A stretch of 64,000 nt of DNA from Siphonodentalium dalli (Eukaryota; Mollusca; Scaphopoda; Gadilida; Siphonodentaliidae): NCBI GenBank assembly GCA_032622095.1, contig CP136064.1, forward strand, positions 130,125,605 through 130,189,604, written 5' to 3'. Under the pieces are notes generated by a model that was not told where the DNA came from, ran no database searches, and saw nothing but the letters and a program-made list of their open reading frames with translations. Each line of letters opens with the position of its first letter. Within the stretch, counting starts at the first letter, position 1. A program made the translations under genes and the position numbers. This document shows, piece after piece, positions 45,201-58,200 of the stretch.

Positions 45201-47351
45201 GTGTTCGCGCTGTCGGTAGCCAAATTAGCCAATGGCTAATCTTTTTCGAATTTGGCTAATAAAAATTTCATTTGGCTAAACTTTTGGCTAAACTTTTTTT
45301 TACCACAAATGGAGACGGAAAGCATGGTGTCAAAAAGCTAATTAATAAAAGCGCTCAATAGATCGACATTCAGGACAAAGTTAGGTGACGAAAGTATTTC
45401 GTTATTTTCGTACTTATGAAATATCGTTCCGCTGTTGTTTTAACTGACTGACTTTTTCAGACAAAGAAAGACATTGCCTTCTATACCAAAGATTGAGTGT
45501 CCTCTAACGGACATACAAAATGATGATAGTAGATGAGAGGAAGTTACTGAACAGACAAACGAACCTGACGAAGCACTACTGAATACGAAGAGACCGAAAG
45601 ACATTAGTTTACTGACACCTAAAAGACTTCTGATGTTCAGACATTGGGCTTTCCGTTAAGATCCTAACCAGTCTAATCGTCAAAATTTATAAGCTGTATA
45701 CTGGTTATGTAATTGATTAAGCCGTCTGTAAGATCAAATACCTAAATGCTTTGTTCGTTATAAAAGAGCGGTTCTTAACTCAATGGTTACGTAATGGGTG
45801 TTTTTTATGTTGTATTAATTATGTTTTCATTCTGAGTATAACAAATAAAGTTTAAAACAAATATTTTAGTCATTAATTGTGAACCGACCAGAAAACGATG
45901 ATTTAATTTGGCCAAAGTTTTTTTTTAATTTGGCCAAAAAACATTTGCCTAAAGTTTTTTTCATTTTGGCTAACAAAATTTTCATTTGGCTAAACTTTTG
46001 GCTAAAGTTTTTTTTCGGTCCAGCGCGAACACTGGACAGCATGCATGAATTCTAAGTCGAAATAACTCTGTAAAAAAAACATGGATCAAACCCATATTCG
46101 AACTCGATCTGTATTTTGGGCTGAGAAACATATATACAAAATTTGGTTCTGATCAAATAGAAAATGTTTGAGTTATCACATAATGTGTAAAGTGTCTATG
46201 GATGGACAGACAGACAGATAGATGGATGGACGGACGGACGAACGAACGACGAGTGGTCAATCCGGATGTTGACACTATGTGTACCAAACTATGGTACGGG
46301 TACACATAAAAAGTTTTATCTCATGCAGAGTACAAGAAAAATGTATCAAACCTGGTGTGCCCCTTTAATATTTGTAATCAATTGAAATCAATGTCGAAAA
46401 AGTTTTCCATTAATATATAAATGAAACAAACTAGACCTACAGTTCTAAATGTGTAATATGAACAATTATTTTGTTCTCATAGACTGATACAGAGCTCTCA
46501 AGTTTTTAAAAATTTGAAAACCAAAGTTGTCTTCCCATGCAACCAACAAAATTCCAACGAATCTACTAAACACAATCACATTATTAACCTCCAATAGTAA
46601 TGCTATTAAACAATAGAACCAGATTATGCCTTTAAGATAAAGATTTAAATAACCATGCATATAAAATATAATAGTACAGACATTCCATCTATGATATCTC
46701 ATCATATGGCCAACACAGCTCCCTGCAGTTAATTAACTCAATGCCAGAGTCATGTGACTGGATACTGTCTCTGTGAGAAGAGAACTTCATGGCATTGTAA
46801 ACCTGATTTATTAGATTCTATCTGGACAGTACAAACTGTGTATCTTTGATATATTTTAGATGAAAACTTCCATAGGGTTCATTGTTAAAGTGTCATGTTA
46901 CCCCCTAAAAATCAACCCGAGCGTGACACCTTGAACAAGTTATGAACTAGGTGTCATAGCAATGGTCCACAGTCCACACCAAATATCACTCCCAACACCA
47001 AATTGTCATTTTTAAATAATTAATACAGTTAATTAAAATAATCAAAGGGCCATAACTCCATTAAAAAATATCCGGATCAAACCCATATTCGAACTCGATC
47101 TGTATTTTGGGCTGAGAAACTCGCATACCAAATTTGGTTCCGATCAAATAAAAATTGTTTGAGTTATGACAGCATGCATGAATTCGAAGTCGAAAAAGGG
47201 CCATAACTCCGTAAAAAAAACTCGGATCAAACCCATATTCGAACTCGATCTGTATTTTGGTCTGAGAAACTTGTATACAACATTTGGTTCCGATCGGATA
47301 GTAAATATTTGAGTTATCGCACCATGGTAAAGTGTCTACGGACAGACAGAC

Positions 47352-47383
<32 letters not shown>

Positions 47384-49208
47384 GGATGGATGACGAGTGG
47401 TCAATCCGGACGTCGACACTATGTTTACCATACTATGGTATGGGTAAACATAAAAACACAATTGCCATCACCGCCAACGTTGACAAGGAATTAAGATACA
47501 CCAACACTTACAGTATACATGTAACTGGCTTCTAGTAAGTTATCTACTCTGTTTATGTCATAGTTCAAATGATGTGCCCAATGGACTATATAGCCAATGT
47601 GCATACAAACAGATAAACGATGGCAATCAGCGGCGACTGCAGATGATTTCACATGCTTTCCGCATTCCTTAACTCTTGAGCTCCAAGTACGGTACAGAGA
47701 TCATGACAAAACATTCTGGGAAGGGCGTTATCCTCGTTTAGGCTCATTTATAGTATTTTGGGACCAAAAAACATGCACTGCATGAGCTTAAAGCGGCTCT
47801 ATATGGTAGTAAAGAAAGAGCAAGAAAGATTTTGGGAAAAACCTTAAATCCTATAGATATTAAATTACAATCTGATCACTTTCAATTTATATGCTATAGA
47901 TAAGTGCATTTTATATTCAATAAGCTCATGTGATGATGGTAACATATGTGTATGTGATTTAAAATCTAAATATATTCACACCTTGTCATAGAGTGCAATG
48001 TAGAGTGAGAAGCCGAACTGGTCTTTGAGACCTATCTTTTCTGAGAGTTGCTGACATAACTCCCTCGCTGTGGTGGCAGAATCGGCCAGCAACGTCTTTG
48101 TGTTGCCATCCATGAAAGTTATCGGAAGCATGATAGGTTTCTTTGATTTGGTCGCCTGGAAAATAAAAAAACAACAAATGTATGATTCCCTTAGATATGA
48201 CACTATTAAATGTCACCTAATGGTGTCTAGCATGTAATATGAATTGTCTGCGGCAACTAAAATGGGTTGCCCTGCCCCATATGATTATCCACTATAAAAC
48301 ATCCATATTGTGAATCACAGCTACAGTGAGCTCATTGAAGTGTTGTGGTTGGTACCCACAATTTAGTCTATAGGAACCTTTTTATAAGTTTACATTTATG
48401 TTCAATATTGGTCGAGGAGACTGTCATTTCAGCAGAAAATGGATAATGTTTGGGCTGAAAACAATATTTTCCTAAAAAAGTCAAATATATATCTCCTAGA
48501 AGTATCTTGCCCACTGAACTATATGGTATATTATCCCAAGTAGGAGGGGTTAACTCTCCGAGTTGAAAAAAATGTACGAAATTCTATGGTACATATCTTC
48601 TGTCATGTTCATGACCCGTGTAATCACGTGATTTCTGACACGTAGTGAAAGAATCGCCATATTTTTTATCCCCAGTAGGACATTCCTCGTGAGCGGGGTG
48701 GGTGCGAAACCCTGGGAGGGAGCTCAGCGTTCAGTGGGCAAGATACTTCTAGGAGATATATATTTAACTTTTTTAGGAAAATATTGTATCTCCGTCAAAG
48801 GTATCTTGCCCACTGAACTATATGGTAAAGCATAGAATTTTCTAACAGGTGGAGGCCACGAGGAAACAAAAACACCGCTATGCATCTGAATCAAAGAACT
48901 GGATTGACCTGATAACCTACAATATATACATACACATGCACAGACATATAGATATATATGTATATACATATATATATATATATATATACACACATGCACA
49001 ATAGGACCATAAGCCAATGTAATATTCCATCCTAAACTAATACCTGTCAGCACTCTCAAACGAACAAAAAGTGGCCACTTAAGAGTTTAAGACCCCTGCA
49101 AGTAAAGTAAATAGCTTCAGAAGACCTGGAGATGGATACGACATTCGCATCGGAACTTAGGGCTAATAATGTATCAGCCGAGTACTTGCCGGGAAAGGTA
49201 CGGGTAAC

Positions 49209-49248
<40 letters not shown>

Positions 49249-52200
49249 AAAGGGGAGAAGCATCCATGTTCTATGGAAATGGAAATAGAAAAATACCCGT
49301 TGACAAGAAATCCCCAGCCGGGTATTATAAACCCAGGGATGGCTAAATACTAATACCGCACCTAACAGGCTAACCCAGGCAGCAAAAGCCGCAAGTAATA
49401 ACGAAGACCCCCCTTAAAAACAATAGAACCAACCCCCGAACCAAATCTTGAGTGGGTTGGGCCGTGTCCCAGTACACGATGAGAGCCCGATGAAAAACCA
49501 GCTGCAAGCTCCCAAGAAAGGGCCCGACACCAACTACTTGGAGACATGCCATTGTCGATAAGGAGGAGGTATCATTGACCAATAGTCTGACCGGGAAGCG
49601 AATGGGTATTACACAGACATACGTTGCAAGGCTCAGGCCGTATGAAGAACAGGGCTCAGAATTGGAGTTTCACAGCACAAAACTTAGTTTGAAGCCTGGA
49701 GTTCGAGATATGACCGACTAAGATGTAATAAGCCATGACATTTTTCCCCGATGACGTTCCCAAATGTGGAAATGCCCACCAACACAGTTAAATCCAACTG
49801 ACCAATCACAGGCTACTGAATCCATGACAGAAAGGCAGCCAGGAACCGAAATTCCAATGTCGTTAAGGTGGAAATCCACAAAAACAAAAATTGGACTAAC
49901 AATGCATCAGGATTGTGGCACAAGCCCAAAACCAGCACAAACCGACGGCAGGTATGTAATGAAAAGCAGACCAAGGGCCACCGCGCCCCAACTGTTCGAG
50001 CTCTGCTGACTGGTCCCCGACGAGTCGATGGCGCAAGATATCCCTTCTGGTAAGGATGGGGTGCCCCTCCAATGGGACCCTGTTCCGGAGACAACCATCG
50101 CCCGAAGTGCGAATCGAGAGGGCGGATCATATGATCTGGCATCCGACACCCAATGCTAATGAATCTCGCACGAGGAGAAGCATCTGGCAAGAATTTTCAT
50201 CCGGCTTTATGAATTGTGCCCAACACGATTCATATGCTGCCCCACAGGTGCAACATTATCCTGCATTGGCAATCGCTGAGGTCAGCAAAGGACCGAGTGG
50301 GGTGCTGAACTAGACCTCATGTCAACAGTGTTCTGAAATTGAGCATATGTCGAACCATGGATAATGGACTCATCTATGTATGACTGGACAACAAAAGTGA
50401 AATCCATGTTGAGTTAGCACTGAAAGCAACCTGAAGACAAAATATATGTCATTCGTATCTATTACGGAAACACCGCGAGGTCGGAGATAAAGCATGTATG
50501 CTTGTTTATCTCTGATTCTTGCGTCCCAAATCGAGATGTAAATATTTACCCTATCGAGCACCCGAACCAGTCCAGAACACGTCTTAAAAAGTCAGGAAAA
50601 TGAAAGGGCGAGAGTCATATACTAACGTAGTATCCGACTTGGGAGTCCCTGTCGATAGTCCAGAAAGCCCACCAAATGCGGCCAATGGGTTCGATGGGTA
50701 GCCCCAACCCGCGACCTGTTTGGTGGGACTATCATCCTGAGTGCTAATTACACCAATGAAGGGAACACTATACATCGACAAGTGACAGTGTCCTGGTCGT
50801 AAAGGTTTCTATCTCTTCCTTGGAACCCTCGAAACAAGGGAAAGCACTCTGATGTTCTGTTAAATTGTAAATGATTGTAGAACAATGCTATCAAATCATG
50901 TCAATCTGAGGTTATTTGCTAATCAAAATTTGACATTAATTTTCTTCCTGCGCTTGGCTGCATCAGAGAACACTGAACAACTAACTGAGCTCCCTCGTAA
51001 GCGCATGTAAAGGTGACCCGAAAGGAATGTCGAAAGCCCTTTCACCTCGTGCTGGAGCGACTGCTCGATCTGATCCTGATCTCCATCCGTCGATGGAGTG
51101 TTAACAGCACAATACACCACGACAAGCTTCATTTCTAATTGCATGTGAGGTCTGGTCATTGGGGACCCCGGAAGAATGTCCAGAGCCTGTACATCTCAGG
51201 GTGGAGCAGCAGCAGGACCGATATCGATATCCAACCGACCGAACTGGCGATGGGAGGTTAGTAGGTACCAGTTCCCAAGCAAGCTTCCTGCTATAATGGC
51301 GTCAGGGAATAAGATCTTTTGTTTTCATTTCAAATCAAACCCGAAGTTACTGGCAGCTGTTGGCCAGAATGCGGCCAGTAACCTGTCTGCCAAGCCCCCG
51401 GAAGTGGTGACTTATAATAAGGAGGAAACAAGCCTGTGAACTGTGATCCCATTCCAAGCCCAGCTGGGGCAGAAGGCATGGAGGATAAACTTTCAGGTGC
51501 CAAATAATTGCGTAAATGTAATAATTTTAGAAAAAGTCTCCTAATTTGAATTGAGACAAAGTAAAATGGCCATTCGACTAGTAATTTTAGCCCAAATTTC
51601 CACACACTATGATCATAAGGCACCGGAGAGCATGGTCAGGGATCACCGAGGGTGTATCCACCAGCCGCGCTGACCCCGAGATGACGACTTGTAGCGATGG
51701 ACGGCGTGTGTCGAGTGTTTTAGTAGAGCTCAGTGGTCACAGCCGTCCGGGGCACGTCAACAGCCAACGGTCGACCCGCAGAAGCAGATTGACGTCCCAT
51801 TCGATAGTCCAGGGAGCGCACCAATGTGACTAATGGGTTCAATGGGTAGCCCCAACCCGCGCCCTATTTGGTGTGACTATCGCCCCCGAGTGCTAATTAC
51901 GCCAATTAGAGGAACACGATATATCGGCAAGTCAGAGAAGGATACAGGGATGTTTTGATACCTGTTACAGGTTTGGGTGCCCAAACTATAGAGACCCAAA
52001 TGTCCCCAAATTCCATGTAGATAGTATTTATTCCAGTTGTTCTTCCATATTTTCAAGGAATTTTTCTACAATTCAACAAAATGTCCTAGTAATGCAAATC
52101 ATCAGCCCGCAGATGATATATAGTCTATAATATGGAGCCTTTATTTGCACAATCAAGTATCCAGTACTGAATATTTTAACATCCAAATTTATATGGGCAC

Positions 52201-55200
52201 ATACTCAAATACAGAACAGGTGTCCTTCTTCCCAAACAAAAATTCTCTGGATCCTTCCCCGCGAGTTTGTCCGTGTCCTAGGGGAAGCAACTCGTGTGAG
52301 CTACGGGTTCGATGGGTAGCCCCAACCCGCGTCCTGTGTGGTGTGACTATCGCTCCGAGTGCTAATTACGCCATTAGAGGAACCCTATATATCGACTTTC
52401 GTTCTCTACTCTTGGGACCTCGAAACGAGGGAAGCGACTTCAAGGGGAGCTACGGGGAAGGCGATTCATGAACCTGGTCTTACCTCGATTAGCAGTCCTG
52501 TGAAAGTAATTAATGTGATTGCGAACAATCACAAATACACCTGTTGTGTTATGTTACCATGTGGCAACCAAGGCAGTAACGGCCCCATTGTTAATCATCC
52601 AGGGTGAAAAAGGTTCAAAGTGACATTCAGGATTTTACAATCCTATCAGCCTATTTCACAAGCGTTTAAACACTGCTTTTTCCGTCAGTTGTACACCAGA
52701 CGATGATTGTCAACGTATAAAGAAAGCCGTCAAACGAAAAAATGAACTCGAAAATAAGTCACCTAATTTCGTGATACAATTTAACCACCGTCAACGCACG
52801 TTGTAACTTAAATAACACGTCACCTGTATGCCATAGATTTGTTATAAAGAAAACAATCAGCGTCTTTAGTCATATCCAATGGTGCCTCGAATGTTCTGCC
52901 TTTAATAGGCCAGAAACGTTGCATATTGTCTGCACAGAAAAAGGATATTAAATCATTGACCGATTAAAATTATGGAAGACAAAGTCGGTTAAAACGAAAC
53001 GAGTCATCCGATTCCGATATTATTATATTCGGAACAAACCGTCGTAATCTTTATGTGAATCGTTACATAATTTTCAACTATAAGCAAAGAAATAATGTTG
53101 TTTGTATAAAACAAAAACAAAACTGTTTTTGCTATACAAACTGCAACTTAGCTTCGTATTCTTTGTGAGAGATTCTTTTTGCACCCGTCCTGGTGATGAG
53201 GGAAAAAAAATGGCGATTCCTTCACTACGTGTCAGAAATCACGTGATTACACGGGTCATGAACATGACAGAAGATATGTACCATAGAATTTCGTACGTTT
53301 TTTTCAACTCGGAGAGTTAACCCCTCCTACTTGGGATAATATACCATATAGTTCAGTGGGCAAGATACCTTTGACGGAGATACAATGATTCTGACACCCA
53401 ACATAACAATTTTATGGGATGAAATGGTTTTCTCTTTAAGGGGTCATCTCAAAACAAAAATCGGTAAAATGGACAAAAACACCGATTTATCCGATTGACA
53501 ACGCATTGTGGTTAAAATAACGATTACAACGGATCAATCGGTGAAATCGGTACCGATTTTTCCGATTATGTCAATTTGTGATGGTCACAATCGGTACCGA
53601 ATCTAACGAACATACTCAAATATAACGTCGCTAGCTACTGGTCGCAGCACCTGAGTAATTTACTATTGGTCTGGCAACACATGATTTCATTTTTTTATGT
53701 ATTTATTTTCAAGTTAATACCGGTACCACGTAGGCCTGTATTATATATATACTATAGTCACAGTTACTGGACATATAGTCCCAAAATAAGGGTTTAATCG
53801 ACTCTGCAACTCTGCAGCAATAAAATCATTCCGGACGCCAAATTAACGGAGCTTAAAACATTTTTCACCATTAGCGAGTAGCGACGAGTGACTCGTCGCC
53901 ATCCATGTTTTCAATGTTTTCCTATACTTATTCAATCGGTAATTTGAAACACCGGTTCCGTTTACACGATGCTTAGAAACAAAATTACCGATTGAATAAG
54001 TATATGAAAACATACTGCATACCGTCGGCTCACTGCACGTGCCAGGTACCTCGAATCTGTTTACTTTTTTACAAACACACGCTTTCGAGCGTCTGTGTTA
54101 GATTACTATTTATAATTGAAAACAAAAGGACAGAACGGCTTTTTGTCTTTGTTAAAAAATAAAATATAAATAATAATTTAGTTTGATGTGCGTCGATTCA
54201 CCTTAATTAAGTTGATAATGTTTCGAACTTCGAAACCCAAAACGTCACATTGACTTCAAAAATGACAGAATGCCCACAAAACAATACGAGAGAATTGGTC
54301 AAAATAGTGCCGAAAAAAGTACTGTTTAGCTTAGATTTAACATTAATCCATTTGCATTTTGAATAAAATATTATTCACACAGTAGGCGGATTTTATAATG
54401 GTCATATAAGATGCACATTGGAAAATATTGTTTTTTAATTTGGAATTTAAGTGCGTGCAAAGTAAAAGTAGTGCACAGAGTTGATCCAGGATTGTCCCAT
54501 TGTCGTTAATGTGTAGGGGTCGTAGCGTAGTACAGGATTTTTTCCGGGGGAATCCCCGATGATCTATGTTCTCGGGTAAACAACGACAGGTACGTGTTGC
54601 TTTCATACAACGACGATACAATGTAAAACATGTCAATCAGTACCGATTTCACCGATTGTCTTACTGACTGTGGCGTTCACTCTTTCATCCAACAAAAATA
54701 GAAAGTTAAACGTCTTAATCGGTACCGATTTCACCGATTGTCTTACTGACTGGGGCGTTCACACTTGTGCATTGATCGGTAGAATCGGTACCGATTTTAC
54801 CGTTCATGACGCTCTAAACGTATATGTAATTACGCTATCCGACTTACCGATTGTTTTCCAATTCAAAAGGCTTGATTACAATCGGTAAATGGCAATTGGT
54901 ACAGATTACAGTTTTGAGATGACCCCTAAGAGTCAATTAAACTTATGTAATAGTAATGATAATGATAAAACTCACCTGAAGTTCAAGCCATGATGGGGGC
55001 TGATTTCTGGTGCCATTAGCAAATGTTCTTCTTAACCTTTCTTCACAGTATGGAGCATAACCTGGTGGTCCATCATGGATAAAATTCCGCAGATACTTTA
55101 CAAACTGTAAAACAAGTGTGGAGAATAGATTGCAGACAAGGGGAGTATATGTCGCTAAAATAAACATCACTTTATAGGTATACAGTAAAACCAGTCATGG

Positions 55201-58200
55201 AAAAAATGGTCTTTCAAGAAAGGTGCATGGTCTTCCAGTGGGGTGGAATATCAAAAAAGGTCAAATTCTGTAAGATGTTATATCTTTTACTAAAACACTT
55301 CAAGCACCTATTAGAAGCGAAACAATATTACCAAAATAAAACAAGAGGCCGATTCCCATCGGCAGATGTTTAACCCTGCCCTTGGTGATAGTAAATAGCT
55401 ACGATCGGAATCATAATATAGAGTTTTGATGTTGAATTATAGAATATACTGAACATTATGTGCTAAAGAAGTACATGTAAAGACAAATGTACATAATAAC
55501 ACAAATTCTCAAATTATTTTTGACAAGCAACATTGGAATACCTTAGGATCTCTAACGTGAGATAACTGAACACAGTCCGTACCCTGGTGATCAGTCTCTC
55601 AAGAAAAAAAGTTTATACAGCCATAATATGATGAGGATGCTGGCCCCAATGACCCCTAATTCGAAACAGATTACCACAGTTCATATAAAAGACATTAAGT
55701 AGCCCTCAATAAAATGGTTTCACACATTACAACATTTTACAAGTAGTTTGGACGCTGAAATTAATTAACTTCAATGTTAAACTTCTAAGCACTCTGTGGC
55801 CACTAAATTTCAATCAACCATGACAATATGAACAAATTGGAAATAATCCACACATCTGCCATCGTGGACTGGAGAAAAATATTTTTGTATTTTAGTATTT
55901 GAGAAGATTGAATTAAAAATGAATTGAAAACAGTCCTTTTTTATAAATCATTTAACTCTTTGATTGCCAGGGGCCGATATTATCGGCCCAAATGTCCGGT
56001 CGGTAAATTGCCAGGGCCGATATTATCGGCCATAATTGTAACCGTAATTATTTTGATCACAACTGTATGACAATAATAAAAAAGTTTTTCAAGTTTCATA
56101 AAATTATTGTTTTAATTGTTTCTAATTAAATTCTGCAGTATATATCTGATTTTTAATCCTTTTTAAGACGTTTGAAAATTAAAATAATGAAAAAAGTTTG
56201 TAAACAAAATGTAAGATCCGCAGTCGGAAATCCAAAATGGCCAACAATTTCAGAAAAATATTTTTAGACAATTATTTATATGAAAGATCTGCATTTTACC
56301 AATGCATTAACTAATTTAAACATGATAGTATGACAACCTGACATTACAATAAAGATTATGTGTACTTTAGATTGTTTTATTAGTTTTTTTAATAGTCAAA
56401 ATTGCCGTTTTTGCTGAATGAATCACCTATTTTTCAAGGTAAAAATGTAATTCACTAAAACAAACGGCGTGATTATAAACTCCCACAGGCCCCAGCGTGC
56501 CTCAGTAACAGTTTAGACCACATACATATGTGTCATTTTTGCTATTTTATTTATAGCACAATGATGATAAGCTTGTAGTTAGAGATTTAATTATATATCA
56601 CAATTTTTGTTTTGTTTTTTGACAGTCAAAATTGACATTTTCCTCAATTAAAAACCTAGCTATTTTCGTAGTAAACTGTCGCAACTAAAGTCTAAATCGG
56701 CTCCTGCATTGTGTAGCTCCTCACATATGGTCCAGCTATACCAGAACTAGACCCTAATTTATTCTTACAAGTTTTTAAATGAGAAAGACAGTAGAAAGAT
56801 TTATCAGATCATCATCGTTGGAATACTGTCTCAGAAAACCAATATTGAATATAGCAGGTTGTGGGCCATTTTTCAATTGGATTATTGCAAAAAAAATCCT
56901 TATTTGGAGTTATTTCCCTTGGGTGACAAGGAGTTATGCCCCTTAATTGTCGTGAATATTCTTCGGCAAAATATTCACCTGCAATTCTTTGGCTAATCAC
57001 CTACATACATGTCCTTGATATTTGAAACATTATTTCATAAGAAGACTATTATTGTATCATACTTTTCCACAATAAAATCAGTTTTCTCATAAATTCTCCG
57101 GCAATTTAGGTGTAAAATTAGCTCGGCAACGAAAGAGTTAAATGAAATAAGATATCATTGCTATCCCATATTCCTCACGTTGAAGAATGCACAGATAGAA
57201 CAAACCTTTTCTGAAGGTGAGAAACAGCCGACACACAGCGACAACAGGATCCATCCTCTGGCATGGCTGCTCCTACCGGGATTCTGTGTTAACTGCTTAC
57301 ATATCTGATTGTAAATCTCATCCCTGCACAGAACAGATATAATCAGCATAAATAGTAATTAATTCAAGTCTGAATTTAGTGTGTCTGACATGTGCAGAAT
57401 GAGGTCCCCAGAGGGTGAATTTAGTGATCATGCTATTCTTCGTAGCGGGCTAGCATCACCTAATTCACCCTCTGTGGACCTCATTCTGCTTAGGCCTCAT
57501 CTTCCGGGAAGTATCTAGTCTCAAATTAACATTGTGTTTAGTTACTTTTTCCTTTCTGTTGAGTCTCTATATCCCCTAATTTGCAGAAGATAAAATGCAT
57601 AATGGGTGAATATCACCAGCTTCAACTGGGGAACTTCAATCTGATCCTAGGTTTCCCATATCAGTTGAGGCCTAAGCAGAATGAGGTCCCCTGAGGATAA
57701 ATTTGGTGATGCTAGCCCATTGTGTGGGTCATATAGCATCACTAAATTCACCCTTGGGGGACCTCATTCTGCAAAAGTCAGACACACTAAATTCAGACTT
57801 GGAGCCTCACATTGCACCTAATAATTATAATATTGACACATCGTGTGTCTGGTAGTGTCCATTGCTGGAAAGTTGTCTTTGTAGGGAGTTCTGAGAATAA
57901 AAAAAAAGTTTTGGCTAAATTTAATTTAATAGTCAACGAAATATCTAATATTTGTCCGGGAAACATGAGTCGGAACTGATAATTGATATGGTTGACTGAT
58001 TATGTATAAAAACTAGGTGATTGCGTATGAACTGTATTTTACCTCAGGTCGGGTCTCAGAATACCATGTCCAATAATGAAGTGTAGCTTCTCTAAGTTTG
58101 ACATTGGGCGGTTGTCAAGAAGAGCATTTCCACCTCCGCCATTAGGAGAATCATATCCATGTATGAGTTGTTGCTGCACGTCTTCAGTGATCTTTGACCT

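Larger units (their letters stand above)
48783..53386. mobile_element. 4.6-kb inverted-repeat element with GC-rich interior, type unknown
   Basis: An identical 44-bp terminal inverted repeat, starting ATTGTATCTCCGTCAAAGGT, occupies 48783-48826 and 53343-53386. The interior (about 49080-52620) is clearly more GC-rich than the surrounding intron. It contains C38 at 49210-49247 and three related segments around GGGTAGCCCCAACCCGC (50680-50790, 51828-51935, 52304-52400). Short open frames are present, but no transposase, integrase or polymerase motif could be recognised. Confidence 0.6.

Noticed and set aside
49132-49353. Plus-strand peptide with AEYLPGK, faintly like a retroelement RNase H segment
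   Set aside because: The match is a few residues, ends in a polyproline stretch from the C run, and no other retroelement part is recognised nearby.
49813-50190. 125-codon minus-strand frame in the GC-rich element
   Set aside because: No domain or family motif; overlapping frames on both strands are equally long, as expected from higher GC content.
50689-52345. tRNA-like GGTTCGA box in the three GC-rich segments
   Set aside because: The bases after GGTTCGA do not fit a B box, no A box is at the right distance and no cloverleaf could be drawn.
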